Below, in pieces: positions 1 to 19,955 of a DNA stretch of 64,000 bases. Both the position numbers and the translations under genes were made by a program. How positions within the stretch are numbered: position 1 is the stretch's first letter; every line of letters begins with the position of its first letter. Under the pieces are notes generated by a model. The model saw only the letters and a program-made list of their open reading frames with translations, was not told where the DNA came from and ran no database searches. The stretch is from Armillaria gallica (taxonomy: Eukaryota > Basidiomycota > Agaricomycetes > Agaricales > Physalacriaceae), in contig JBANDB010000010.1 in the NCBI GenBank assembly GCA_037576215.1, positions 992,001 through 1,056,000 of the forward strand, given 5' to 3'.

Positions 1-995
1 ATCCATATGCTGGTGTAGTTGACCGACCGACCAGCCGGAACTCGACGCATTCTGCGACGAGCGGCAAAAGTCTTGTATCCACCCTCCCTACATTCTCAAA
101 GCGCGCATCTGGTGGCTCTGCATTGAGCGTCAATACCACCAGCACGTCGTATTCTCATAACAGCGGATCAATATCTCATACACGACCTGCAACATCTCAT
201 CGCGCCTCTATGCCACCTCCGCGACCGGCGCCTACAACTGCACTTCCTCCCGCCCCGGATCAGAGACATCAACGTGACTCGACCAGCCGCGGGTTCAGGC
301 TGTCATTAATGGCGCCAAAACCACCGCCCGTGGGTCAGCTCCCACCTCGTCCGGACGAGGCAGAACGCCGCTCACGTCGCTCTAGCGCCGGCGTGTCCAT
401 GAAAAGCGATTTGTATACTATTCCATCTTCACCGAATCCCACGAGTGCCCCCCTTCCTCCACCGGTTCGTCCGCTTCCCGAACCACCCCTGAATGCATTG
501 CCTGCTTCTGCGCCTCCGGCTTCACGTACTACGTCATTTAAACAACGTCTTCGCATTCTGAGCGCACCATCGCCTCTACACATCAGTAACGGATTCCACA
601 CAGCATCACCACGATCACGTCATTCTACCATGTCCCCACCGCATACGCCCTTGTCCTACGTATCCACGTCTTCACCATCTACGCCCATCAGTGAGAAAAT
701 CACTTACATGCAGAACGACCACAGCTATCTGCAACTGTACACGCCTATCACGACCTCGATGCCTATTCCCAAAATGCCTACGCCAAAGGTCCATGTTCCC
801 ATCACTATTGATGACGAGCCACAACTAAGATCTTTGTCACCCCCTCCTCGCCGTATATCGAAGCAAGTTGCAGTCCCAGAAAAGGAACCCATAGCTGCTC
901 CTCAGGAACGCAATCTACCTACCTTACCGGAGAATATTCCACTACCTCATTCGCGCCGCGGTTCTGTCGTCTCACTGGGCATTCTAACCATGTAG
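1..995 (+). CDS. 3' end of an unrecognised Pro/Ser-rich protein (partial)
   Basis: An open frame enters from the left edge (reading from base 3) and runs without a stop to a TAG at 993-995, so the start lies outside the window. About 330 residues are visible. They are low in hydrophobic residues and rich in Pro, Ser, Thr and Arg, with repeated PPxP/PLPPP-type stretches and SP/TP dipeptides, which suggests an intrinsically disordered tail with many possible SH3-binding and proline-directed kinase sites. The tail ends in a basic/Ser segment (SRRGSVVSLG). No catalytic domain is visible and I do not recognise the family. An in-frame ATG-like start near 123 is not needed, because the frame is open upstream. 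The gene converges with PRP8, whose stop lies 188 bp away. Confidence 0.7.
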   Translation, partial: PYAGVVDRPTSRNSTHSATSGKSLVSTLPTFSKRASGGSALSVNTTSTSYSHNSGSISHTRPATSHRASMPPPRPAPTTALPPAPDQRHQRDSTSRGFRLSLMAPKPPPVGQLPPRPDEAERRSRRSSAGVSMKSDLYTIPSSPNPTSAPLPPPVRPLPEPPLNALPASAPPASRTTSFKQRLRILSAPSPLHISNGFHTASPRSRHSTMSPPHTPLSYVSTSSPSTPISEKITYMQNDHSYLQLYTPITTSMPIPKMPTPKVHVPITIDDEPQLRSLSPPPRRISKQVAVPEKEPIAAPQERNLPTLPENIPLPHSRRGSVVSLGILTM

Positions 996-1182
996 ACGAT
1001 ACGGACAATCTAATACCGGTGGATTTTTCCCCATTTGCTGTCTTAACGCTTTCTTATTGCATGTACTTATACTTACGGATCGGTTGTAACGTTTTAGATA
1101 TACAGTTTGTTCAATACAATTACATAAAAATATAAATGTGCCAATAATCAGTACTACGTAGGACAGATATATCACAACAGAA

Positions 1183-10390
<9,208 letters not shown>

Positions 10391-10868
10391 CCTGCCTGGA
10401 CTTGGTGGAGAACAGGAAAGTCTTTGGGTCGCTGATGTAAGCAGAGCGACGAAATCTTGTGTACCATTGTTTGCCCAACTGCAGTGTAGTTCCAGCGCAT
10501 GAACCTCAACTTCCTCAACACGTTCCCCAAGTCACGCAAGTGAAGACCACTCAGTATGAACCTTTTATACAATGAATCAAATCCTAAAGATACAATATAC
10601 ATGAACTTCCAAAAGTGAACTAGAATGTAATCAATCAGACGTTTTGTGGAAAAGGGAAAATAGCGTTCGAATTCCCAGAAAGAAAAGGTATACAGTGGAA
10701 AATATGCTAGCCTAAAGGAAGAGATAAATGAGCAAAGCATATATATCAGAATGAATTGCGCTGCACTTGAAGGGTTGTCAAAACCGCTCGCACGCAATCA
10801 GCGAACCGCTGCGATGTCGATCAGATCAATGAAACCTTGGGAATAGATGATCCTTACCAGATAGTTCG

Positions 10869-12632
10869 TTACTCATCATCACCATCTTCCTCCTCCTCCT
10901 CTTCCTCCTCTTCTTCCTCTTCATCGTCCTGGACCCAGTCCACGTGGACGGGAACTTGCATTTCGATTTCCTGAAGCAGACACTTGCCATTCCGGATGAT
11001 GCCGTCCAAAATGCTGTCACCTGTGGAAGTTTCCAAATCCCGGTATCGAATGCCGATACGTATGGTCCAGTTGACCTTCCCCGCCATTGTTCCCCTCGAA
11101 GCGATAACGTTAAGCAGTGTCGATCCGTCCAGGCTGAGTGCCCGAAAGGTGTCGAGGTTGGGTAAGAGACTCGGCATGATTGCCGGACGACCCTCCGTCG
11201 CCGAGGTACTGGCGACCAGAGACGATCCCGAAGCCTTCATCGCATACGAGGAGAGTGGACGAGGTAGGGGACCTTGAGGAAGGCTCCATTCGAGATCATT
11301 TTTCTTGTCCACAATCAACTCCTGCTGCTCTGGGGTAGGCCGTCGTGAAGAACGTGCCACCTCACTTCCGCCCTCTTCTAGATCTAGCTCTGACTGCGGA
11401 TCGTCATCCTCGACGAAAACCTTCCATCCCTCTCCGCTGCATAGACCGGCGAAGTCCACGTCTAAGAAGCGCAGATTAACGAGTACGCGCAGTAGGGCGC
11501 GGAAACTAGAAACCGAACATTCTAAGCCAGTGACTGTTAAGCCAGTCAGTAAATGGATGTTCGGCAAAGCGTAGTGAACTGGAGGTCCCGGTCGGGAGCT
11601 CTTGTTTCCCTCTCGTCGTGGGATTAGAGAGCCTACAAAAGGGGTATAATCTTGCTCTGAGAGGTTTAAAGAGAGCTTGGTGACGCCCGTCATGACTACC
11701 CCCTCCATTACCTTGCCCAAGTACTCCGCTTCCAGATCCATCAACCCTAACTCTGTCAACTTCTCCAATACCACGGGACCTTTGCGGTTAGCAGCTGGCC
11801 AAGTGAGAGAAGTGGGCCAAGCGGTGATAGCGTCACCCGCGCTCGACCTCGGACCGCTGTAATGAAGTGACAAGCGCTCGAGATCAGGGGAACGAAGCAT
11901 GTGCTCCCAATCTACGTATGGAGGACGAATGTTGTCGGCGTGCAGGGCAAGTTCAAGGGAGCGAAGATTGTCGAGGTAAGGTGATTGATCCCAAGGCAGG
12001 TTGACACCAATTAAGGATACATTCTTGATTTTAGGGACCTCGTTGTTGAATATTATGACGGGGGGCCTGTACGTCGCGAGGTACAGGTCTGCTGAGTTTT
12101 CAAAGTCCTCGAAATGATAGAGTTGGAGGGTTTCGAGGTTTGGTCCGGGGCCACAGGAAGAAAGATACTGACGAGCAACCAGTTTACACTGATTATCTCG
12201 AATTTTGAGGTGGAAGGATCTCCAGCGCTTGACATGACCAACGACGAGGTCGAAGATCTCGCGAAGCTCTTTGAGATAGAGGTTAACGTTAGCTATATAT
12301 TCTGGTTCGGAGACCGTTGAGATGAGGATGTCTAGTGTGCTGGACGACTGGGGCCTAGAACGGGAGAGAAATACACGGGCCCGCTGGATGTGGGTTGGCT
12401 CATGGAAATGCAAGGTGGTCCAGAGGCAGGCGGTGCGCAGTGCGATTTCCCGCCAGGTATGGCATACATGGGAAACAGCGACCTGGAAGGCGCAGGAAGG
12501 GGAATTGTAGAATGTATTCTGCACTGGCTTGAAAAGGAATGGAGAATCGGTATACGGATATTCGTAGTTGGAGCCAAGGACGATAATACGAGTGATGAGC
12601 TCGACGGGCAGCGACTGGATGGTGGTGGGCAT
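10869..12632 (-). CDS. F-box-like protein with LRR-type body and acidic tail
   Basis: A single uninterrupted frame of 587 codons. The N-terminus (SLPVELITRIIVLG ... VSHVCHTWREIALRTACLW) is the F-box-like motif found in the large basidiomycete F-box families, where it binds Skp1 in SCF ubiquitin ligases. The rest alternates leucine-rich strands such as NLETLQLYHFEDF and NLRFLDVDFAGL, as expected for a degenerate leucine-rich-repeat substrate-recognition domain. The C-terminus is a run of about 15 Glu followed by DGDDE. No intron is needed, unlike its neighbours. The start at 12632 places the F-box at residue 7. The substrate cannot be inferred. A cullin-1 gene lies about 25 kb away, but F-box genes are too numerous in these fungi for that proximity to mean much. 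Confidence 0.85.
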   Translation of the reverse strand: MPTTIQSLPVELITRIIVLGSNYEYPYTDSPFLFKPVQNTFYNSPSCAFQVAVSHVCHTWREIALRTACLWTTLHFHEPTHIQRARVFLSRSRPQSSSTLDILISTVSEPEYIANVNLYLKELREIFDLVVGHVKRWRSFHLKIRDNQCKLVARQYLSSCGPGPNLETLQLYHFEDFENSADLYLATYRPPVIIFNNEVPKIKNVSLIGVNLPWDQSPYLDNLRSLELALHADNIRPPYVDWEHMLRSPDLERLSLHYSGPRSSAGDAITAWPTSLTWPAANRKGPVVLEKLTELGLMDLEAEYLGKVMEGVVMTGVTKLSLNLSEQDYTPFVGSLIPRREGNKSSRPGPPVHYALPNIHLLTGLTVTGLECSVSSFRALLRVLVNLRFLDVDFAGLCSGEGWKVFVEDDDPQSELDLEEGGSEVARSSRRPTPEQQELIVDKKNDLEWSLPQGPLPRPLSSYAMKASGSSLVASTSATEGRPAIMPSLLPNLDTFRALSLDGSTLLNVIASRGTMAGKVNWTIRIGIRYRDLETSTGDSILDGIIRNGKCLLQEIEMQVPVHVDWVQDDEEEEEEEEEEEEDGDDE

Positions 12633-14914
12633 GAAGAAAGTGCACGAGCTTGCCAGAGGAGGCTACCCTGAATGATGTATGCTTCTCTATCAGAGATCCT
12701 TCGCTGAGTTCAATTGGGTTCAATTTGTAATTACTTTCGTCCGATTTCGGCATTTTTAGCGACTTTTCCTCCAAATATTCCTAAAAAGGAGACTCTATAC
12801 CCACACCGTCGCCGGCCTGATTCCAATGGGACTCTTCCTGATCCAGTTCTTTCCCATGAACCTAGCGTCCCGCTTCTCGATAACCATCGGAACTGTCTCT
12901 ATCCCACATGTTACCCTTACGAAATCCCTATTTCTCACCACAAAATAATTTGGATGACCGCTCTTGTACTCGCTGTCGACCTTTTCTTGCCGCGGTTGTG
13001 GAGATATTTCATTTTTTTCTTGTGACCCTAAACTTTCCGGATTCAAGTGGGTCTTTTGCGCTTGGTATACCACCCATACACCTTCTATCACTCGCATCAT
13101 CCTTGTTTTCGGTTCAACTGGCCAGCTGGCTGTCCACAAGCCTCTAGCCTTCGAATTCTGGATCTCTTCTGGCCCGGCGCCTATTCAACAGTTGGAACTT
13201 GAATATACTCTTTCACAAGCTGAAGTACTACCATCGTTTTGCGGGGCAGAATGTTCTTCCCTACAACACGTTCTGTCGGTTCTTACTACCCACGCAAGCC
13301 CCATCTGGTCTCCAAAAGTTTCAATATCAAGGAGAATGCTTCTATCACCTCTTACCATCCCCCTTTTGTCGAAACTGCCCACACCCTACTATTATCGCCA
13401 TTTATATGCTGACTTTTCTACTAGGGCACGTTTGATGGTCAGCAATGGCAAGGCAACTTTGCATGTATACCGAATGATCCAAAATCCAGTACGTTATAAC
13501 CACCGGCCGAGGCCTCAAATTTCGAATGTCAACCAGGTTCCGATCTTTGCGCCAAAGCTTTTTGCCCGCCTGTTTCACTTTATCTCTTCACAAGTAGACA
13601 TCGACAACACCAAGGTGACAGTTTGGGCTCATTCACGATTGAGTTTCCTCTAGCGGGCTGAACCTTCCTAATTGCGATTTGATGAGGAGCATGACGTGCG
13701 AGGTTAGAGCGGATACTTTAGGATATTCGCCTTCCGCGCTGAAGAGGCCGTTGTTCGCCTTGGTCTGGCCTGGTCGAATATACCCTTACTGTCCTCGTGT
13801 GTATCACTTTCCCAACATCATAAGTTTCACATGTACTTTGAAGAGGGAAAATATTTGTGTTCCTCATCACCTCGTATGGAATCTGGATGTCTCAACCAGA
13901 GAGAGAATTTCAGCAATGTTTACTACGCTGTATATAGTGGCTTTCGCAAGGGACCAAAGACAGCTGTTACCTCCGTTAAGGATGATTCAAGTCGTAGTGA
14001 AAAAGCTTAAATAAAAACGAGTTCCCGACTGAACGCTAATTCGAGAACTCCGCGCATGACCCAAGAATGTTTCTTGCGTCAGGTCTCAACGCAAAACAGA
14101 TGGCTGATATTTTGTTATCTGGAGCTATGAAGTTATCCAGGAGTAACAAACATAATCACTACAGCAGCGCCGCAACTCTGGCACAAGGAAGGGAGTTTTT
14201 GGATCCATTGGCCTTCTGATCTCAAATCAAAAAGACAAAGTAGTACTCCCTCCTCGAGGGGTCCCTGCTTTTATACTGGGGGAGACCATTTGGCCTGAAG
14301 TAAATAGAAAGGGAGCTTAAGGGTCTCCCAATTGAAGAACAATATCGGCGGTGTTCAAGAATCAGATGCTTGCTGAGATCACCCACATGAACACTGCGAC
14401 CCGAGCACATGTCGAATTACCATGCCAGCCTTTACCAAGCTTTGATGCGCCACCGTCGGGATGATCGGACCGCCCACAGTGCTGAAGACGATTTACGCGC
14501 AGCAGCAGGTGTCCCTGATCATAAGCCTCCAAAGCTCGATTACTTGAGTTATCTCAGGTGTTTGTGCAGGTCTTCTATAACATTCATGGTGTTGGATCCC
14601 GGACATAACAACTGAACAAGAACATGTCAAGAGCGGCCCGGATCCATACATGAGTCTCGAAGCGCTGGAAGAGAGGTCCATTTGACAAACGGGAATTGAA
14701 CTTAAACCTAGCTAGGGCTGTGTAACCGTGACATCGCTGGTAGCGTGTAATTCTTACCCAATATCATCCAGGGTTTCTCGCGCGAAGGCGCGATCCCCAA
14801 TTATCGTAGGAAAAGTATGTAATGATGATATACAAGAATTATGTGTTCTATCCCTCTATCCAGCTATCCTACCCCATAACTTAAGACTACAACTACTAGT
14901 ACATTCAGAGTCGC
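12633..14914. other. Intergenic stretch with coding-like fragments, no gene assembled
   Basis: About 2.3 kb lies between the 5' end of the F-box gene and the 3' end of the serine hydrolase. On the plus strand a frame of 229 codons runs 12964-13653. A short exon-like segment, GTFDGQQWQGNFACIPND, lies near 13430-13490 between a CTAG and a CCAG, and another, FRIFAFRAEEAVVRLGLAW, near 13710-13790. I could not join these into one gene or recognise a family. From about 14000 to 14900 I see nothing convincing. The stretch may hold a fast-evolving gene or a decayed one. Confidence 0.35.
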
Positions 14915-16370
14915 CTATCCTTGGTACACCAGGCCAGTATACACGTCCCACATGCGTGCATCCTCCTTGGCGGAGGGTAGGGGTAACAGGGTCGGTTCGA
15001 AGGTAGGCGTTTGAGGCGGCTCGGAATCGGGAGTTGACGCGCCGGATCTTCGTTCTTCCTCCTCCGATTCGTATCCTTGTGAAAGAGTTTGCCCCATACG
15101 ATACCTCGTCTCCGGTAGGTGTGCCGAAGGTGGCGGTGTAACGGTAACACACTCCTTCACGAGCGTAGGGGATACGATGTCGCCGAATGGATCGTTGAGG
15201 AACTCAGCGAAGAATTTTCGCCACTTAGGTCGCGTCGGTATGAAGTGGCCTAGAACACCAAAGGTTTATTCAGAGAACGAACACCGGATAGATAAATGAA
15301 TACCGACCACCAACATGCTGTTCAACCCTCTTTGATTCATGGAAACCCATGAAAATGTTAGCTCTCTCACGAGGAACGACAAGGTCGACCTGGCCCAAAA
15401 TATGGAGGATGGGGGTCCTCAGAGGGAAGGCACCTGTTTCTTGATGGAACACATTCTTCGAGCGGCCACCCCATGAAGCCAAGGGACCTCTGAGAAGGAA
15501 TCCCGCAATCGTGACCAGATATTTCCTAGAACACCATGAGTAACTATTAATACAGATCAAGGGTCAGGAACTCACATAGGTGGGTGAGGTGCAACGCCGT
15601 TGGGGCAGAAAGTCGGATAGAGATGCGGTCGTTCCAACTATCGTAGGAGATGTGATCAGCTTCGATGCAACAAACTGTATAACCCCACAAACCATAGCTG
15701 CGATCAGCTCGGCCATCGCTGCTCCTTGGCTACGGAAAGAAGTCTGTCTCAGCGAACTGCGATGATGTCGGTCTGGTTTCTGCATACCTAAATCCAAAGA
15801 TAGCCTACGGTCGCATTTCAGTATGTCTATACAGTGAACTAGACAAAATGCCGACCTCGAATCTGTTATTTAGGAGGGTCTCGCGGAGAAGGTCGAGGGA
15901 AGCCTCTATGCCTGGCATAGTGTTCCCTCCGAAATTATGAATCGTAAACCAACGGCGTGGGACACCTGGTCCTTCTGGGGAAGCCGTAGGAGTCGAACAG
16001 ACTGGAGCGGAAATCTCTGAGTTTGCGGCAGCGACAGCACCGCTGGGGTCTGCCGGTGTCATCACCCAAGGTGCGTCCAAGAACACTAACCAGTATCATG
16101 AGTCAGTGATAAAGCCGTCTTGAAAGATGCAATGGTACTGACAGAATTCGATGTTGTCGTTCGCGCACTCCTTGATCGTAGATGCCAGCTAAAACCGCAA
16201 TCAGAAAGCGCTCATCAGAGACGCGACATGATCGTATTTACCAGACGACTCATGAGATATGCGCTTTGGCCATAGCTATGAGACCGGCATTGTCAGTATC
16301 GAGAACCAGGACAGCTGAGTACAACTTACCCATGAAGCATTAAGATTCTACGCTTTTCGATTGAAGACAT
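14915..16370 (-). CDS. FSH-family serine hydrolase (alpha/beta hydrolase)
   Basis: The reconstructed protein begins MSSIEKRRILMLHG at 16370. After an intron it continues YGQSAYLMSRL, then an exon with IKECANDNIEF and one with FLDAPWVMTPAD. This matches the N-terminal half of the FSH1/FSH3 serine hydrolase family (related to human OVCA2). The nucleophile motif GFSQGAAMAELIAAM appears only if a 17-nt micro-exon at 15788-15804 is used. The acid region (TPILHILGQVDLVVPRER) and the catalytic His (VGG then GHFIPTRPKW across an intron) follow. The tail after the hydrolase domain is acidic and Pro-rich and ends at a stop at 14915-14917. About 300 residues. Substrate unknown; the family includes esterases and thioesterases, some in secondary-metabolite clusters, but no such cluster is visible here. 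Confidence 0.85.
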
Positions 16371-17140
16371 GGCGGAGAGCAGTACCGGTACTAGATGAAG
16401 ATGTTCAGAGTTGTGTCCACCTGGAAAGGGCTTATCGAGGGCCACAGGTCTTGTTCTCCTTTTATAAGGGAAAGCGTGCCTCCCTGAACAACTGCCAACC
16501 CTCGGGCCCTGTCATTGCTCGGGATAGATGTAAAATTTTGGGGCAGGCTTGGATTGTATACGGGTAAATTTGCATTGAAAGACCGCGGTGATGCATTCAA
16601 TGCGATTGATGTGACTGAGCGCTACAATAGAAAGCGGGCTTGTTGGCCTGCAAAACTCGTCCGGGCATCAGGACTAGGACAGTCCAGAAACAATGCGAAT
16701 ATCCCAGCCATACCGCAACTTGGATCGCATCGATCGAGTCCAAATATAGGCCAGAAATGAGATTGGTACTGAGCTGACAGCGGTAACTGTAACTTACGTT
16801 GGCCCCGCGCACATATCTCGTGCGCCGCGTGGATCCAATTCAGCACGAAATCATTTCTTAATTAGCAAGCGATGCGCGCGAATTCAGCAGCGGCATGTCC
16901 AAGGTCTGTCGGGTTTCAATGACTTGCCAGTGATTGCCATCCAAGGCGATGTCTTGTTGGCGCCCGGTTCGCTCGGATATTAGGCGTCCCTGTAGCAGAG
17001 TCCCCAACGCGACAAGAATGCATTATTACCCTGGTGCTATGTGAGTGATATGGTTCCGATGTTTATTTACAAATGAAACTCAACTCCACGCAAATATTGA
17101 GGGGTCTTTGAAGGGCCGTCCGAGCCTGAGCTGCGTAAGG
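16371..17140. other. Intergenic stretch without a recognisable gene
   Basis: Upstream of the hydrolase start. It contains only short frames on both strands. The longest is a minus-strand frame at 16597-16812 with a hydrophobic patch (AVWLGYSHCFWTVLVLM), possibly a relic of a membrane protein. The promoter of the hydrolase should lie in the first few hundred bases. No repeat or RNA gene was recognised. Confidence 0.4.
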
Positions 17141-17510
17141 TCAAGGTCCTTTGTTGCGGCTTGAAAAATATTTGCTTATCAGGTGCCGAATGGATGACAT
17201 TCGCAAAATAAAGGTTCGATGTGAACTACATTTACCTTCGAGGCCGACAGTGGTTAACGAGTCATCGACCTGTATTTTAGCTGCAAAGAGTCTAAAATGG
17301 AAATAGTGATATATCTCCTCAAGATCAGAGCAAGTGAGCAACTCAGCATCTAGAATAGGAGGACCTGGTGGCGATGTTCTTGAATCCGACGAGCACAAGC
17401 CTCTAGAAACGCTGCGTACCACGGCGATGGCCGAAAGTTGGGGAGAAAATCATGATATATGGGGGCCAGGAATTCTGCAGGACTGAGGTACTATGGTCCC
17501 GTCGCCAGGA
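17141..17510 (-). pseudogene. Decayed fragment of a KHE1-like gene (duplicate of 18836-19955)
   Basis: The DNA at about 17270-17505 aligns by eye with 18870-19110, the last exon of the intact mitochondrial K+/H+ exchange gene. For example GGCGATGGCCGAAAGTTG is matched by GGTGATGGCAGAGCTTTG, followed by near-identical GATATAT and GGACTGAGG...CCATCGCCA-type blocks. At protein level, SSDSRTSPPGPPILDAELL corresponds to SSDPKKSPKSPMPEEQLLL of the intact gene, and YHYFHFRLFAAKIQ to ISSFNLRSSAAAD. The frame is broken between the parts, and the upstream exons were not found next to it. It therefore looks like a truncated, drifting tandem duplicate about 1.6 kb from its parent, on the same strand. Confidence 0.65.
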
Positions 17511-17599
17511 ACACAATACACGGATGGCTACTGACCTGAAAGGATCTTTGCGATGAATTCGTGAAAAGGTTGCAAAAGCGTATCAAGCAATTGCAACTT

Positions 17600-18830
17600 C
17601 TTCAGGCTACCTCCACGCAATCCTGATACCCCGCATGGATCATCATAGAATGCTAATCAGAAAAGGTCGCTTGTATCACTGCACACTTTGTCCGGCTTCA
17701 AAAACTTGTCAGCTTTAGCCTTTCCATGAGCGATTGGAGTCACAAGAGAAGGAACCCAAGCCAAGTTTGGTCCCGAGTCTCCGTTGAATTGAGGACGATC
17801 ATTGTTTTGTTGCGATTTCTCTGGGTTTCTTGTCGTCGTCCCGCTAGGGAAATGTCCGACTACGATTAGCGACGAAAGCGAACGTGGAACTCAAGCTAAC
17901 CCAAGTTTGGTCAGGAAGAAAATTGGACCGATGACGGCCCGATATCTTTTGGCGGCCCGGATCGGACTAAGCTCTTTTAAGTTCAACTCGAAGTTCTACT
18001 TTCATTGTGGTTCGGTTTCCAACGACAATTCCAGACGGAGAAAACTATTGGAAGACGTAGGCATAAAAACCGCTGCTCTTGGGATCCGATGGGAAGTTGG
18101 ACACCGTATCGGACCACAATAGCTTATGGAGTTTGTGAAGATATCGATATCATCGAAGTATTCCACTGGGGCAGGACATTCCGTAGTATTTCCATGGCGG
18201 GCGCAAGTGTTGAGCATCCGAGAATTAGGACGCATAGAAAGAATGCTACATTCCGACTCGGTGGGGCCGTGGTCGAAAAGAGATACCAGACGGCGACGGT
18301 GTAAAGGTCGCTTCAAAAGCAGCTTCCAGACTGATTTTCAGGATTCCAAATTGGCTTATCTGGCCTTTCGATCTCACTGCATGCTTATCTCGGAGAAAAT
18401 GACAGCGCTATCTAACTCGACACGGATGAAACCAGACTGCGAAAAGCAAATTTTACATTAGCAACCGAAAGGATATTCAAAGGATACAGCCCCAAAGTAT
18501 TGATAGAAGTACCCTCAGGTTGGACCAAACCATATCCTTCGATACCCAAGATCACACGGGGAAAAGGACATTCAATTAAGGGTTGGTAGACAGGACTAGA
18601 CGGCCCCCAGATAACATTGTCCGTATCAGCCCAAATCTTCTCTCATCAAGGTGTCGCAGAAGGGGCCTGCGTCCTGGCGAGCGCCTACATCCTCAGGGAA
18701 GTCCGGTAGAAGCAGCTTCTGAGATAGGGGCTCTCCTTTGGCATTCCACAGAGCACCAGCGACCTAGCAACAATGCCCTGACATATAAGCTGAACGGTTC
18801 CATCGAACGTTCTGATACCCCGCCACTGTT
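17600..18830 (-). pseudogene. Unrecognised decayed or unresolved gene, minus strand
   Basis: Reading the minus strand from 18830 to 17600, several protein-like segments follow each other in order: SLVLWNAKGEPLSQKLLL then PDFPEDVGARQ (about 18790-18660); KIWADTDNVIWGPSSPV and CPFPRVILGIEGYGLVQPEG (about 18640-18530); after a plausible 76-nt GT-CTAAT-CGCAG intron, SGFIRVELDSAVIFSEIS; and, near 17790-17650, NGDSGPNLAWVPSLVTPIAHG. Stops and frame changes separate the blocks. I do not recognise the family. It may be a decayed gene or one with many small exons. The KHE1 duplicate lies directly downstream on the same strand. Confidence 0.4.
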
Positions 18831-18835
18831 CTCTA

Positions 18836-19955
18836 CTATGTTTTAACCCGTACCCTTGCTTGTTCGACAGCCCTGTACATGTCTGCCGCGGCGCTCGATC
18901 TAAGGTTGAATGAAGATATGATTTTGGGAATCGCTTCTCGAGATAAGAGTAATTGTTCTTCTGGCATTGGGGACTTTGGTGATTTCTTCGGATCTGACGA
19001 TCCTGCGTTTGGTGGTGATGGCAGAGCTTTGGGGAGATAGTCGTGATATATTTGGTCAAGGATCTTGCTGGACTGAGGCACTATAGTTCCATCGCCAAGG
19101 AGAGCTTTCAGGTACTGGGAAGCTCGGTACGCTGCATCACAATACAAAAAACCATCAGACCGCGTGAGGGACATGATAGCTAATGGGTACGCACCTCTGT
19201 AATGCGACCACGATCGCCATACACAGAAGAAGAATGGTAGGTTAGGTATGACGGCTAAAGGAGACCGGATGAGTTTCAGAGCAATCCAGAGTTCGGAGCG
19301 ACGCACGGATGATCATGAAGGGTGCGGTAAACGGGGCAGCAATCATCCAGATCCAGAATCCTTTTCTATGCCGTGGTTCCCGGTGCTCAAGAAGATCCAA
19401 CAGATGAGCGAGCGAAGCTTCTCCGGAGATTATTGAAGGAGGATATAGTAGGGGTATCTGGACGGTTTGCTAAGTAGTTGTTAGGAGACGAACAAACGAC
19501 GAACCTGCACCTTGACAAGAGATGATTCTTTCCTTCCCACCTTGCCCGAGAAATCGGGATGTAATACAGTCGGCCCTATGGAAGGGTCAACGCCCTTCAA
19601 TGCGAGTTCTTCAAAGTCTATCCTGTCCACGACGCGCTCGCCGTACTGGAAAACTTTCAGCTGTAGGATGTTAACGTAAGGAACGTATACAGGGCATTGA
19701 TCCGGTAGCAAGCACCTTCCAGCTTCCCTCCTTTGCCTTCCCGAAACCCGCCCAAGTGTCGGCAGCCTTGTTTTGGGCCCAAAGTAAAAGACCTCCTTCC
19801 GGCATCCATCTAGGCCGCCCAGCGCTCGACTCCTGCGGCCGTGGCGGATTGAGCTGAAACTGGTAATAGGTCATGATATGCGGTCGCGGTCTTAGTGTAA
19901 TTGGGGTAATGGAGGGTGGCGGTCGGCGAAGAGGCATTGAAATGATACGCAACAT
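18836..19955 (-). CDS. Mitochondrial K+/H+ exchange-related protein (Mit_KHE1 family)
   Basis: Likely an inner-membrane-associated protein linked to mitochondrial potassium-proton exchange (family of yeast YDL183C). Exon 1 (19716-19955) starts MLRIISMPLRRPPPS and reaches GKAKEGSWK. Exon 2 from 19660 gives LKVFQYGERVVDRIDFEE. The next exon gives IPLLYPPSIISGEASLAHLL and the membrane-type stretch GFWIWMIAAPFTAPFMII. Removing an intron that ends ..CCTTTAG restores PVIPNLPFFFCVWRSWSHYR, the family's hallmark, and a further intron joins it to AYRASQYLKALLGDG. The tail is Ser/Pro/Lys-rich and ends at a TAG at 18836-18838. About 275 residues. An alternative start at the internal Met (position 7) is possible. 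A decayed copy of its last exon lies at 17141-17510. Confidence 0.8.

Noticed and set aside
123..125. Start codon for the first gene
   Set aside because: The codon at 123 is TTG-like in context and the frame is open from base 3, so the gene begins outside the window.
10885..10930. CTC/CTT-rich microsatellite
   Set aside because: It encodes the poly-Glu tail of the F-box protein; there is no sign of a CRISPR array or other element.
14640..14760. Possible tRNA
   Set aside because: A stretch resembling a reversed B box was noticed, but no matching A box, acceptor stem or anticodon arm could be drawn.
18002..18316. Overlapping open frames of about 100 codons on both strands
   Set aside because: Neither shows a motif; I kept only the minus-strand blocks that follow each other in order as a possible relic.
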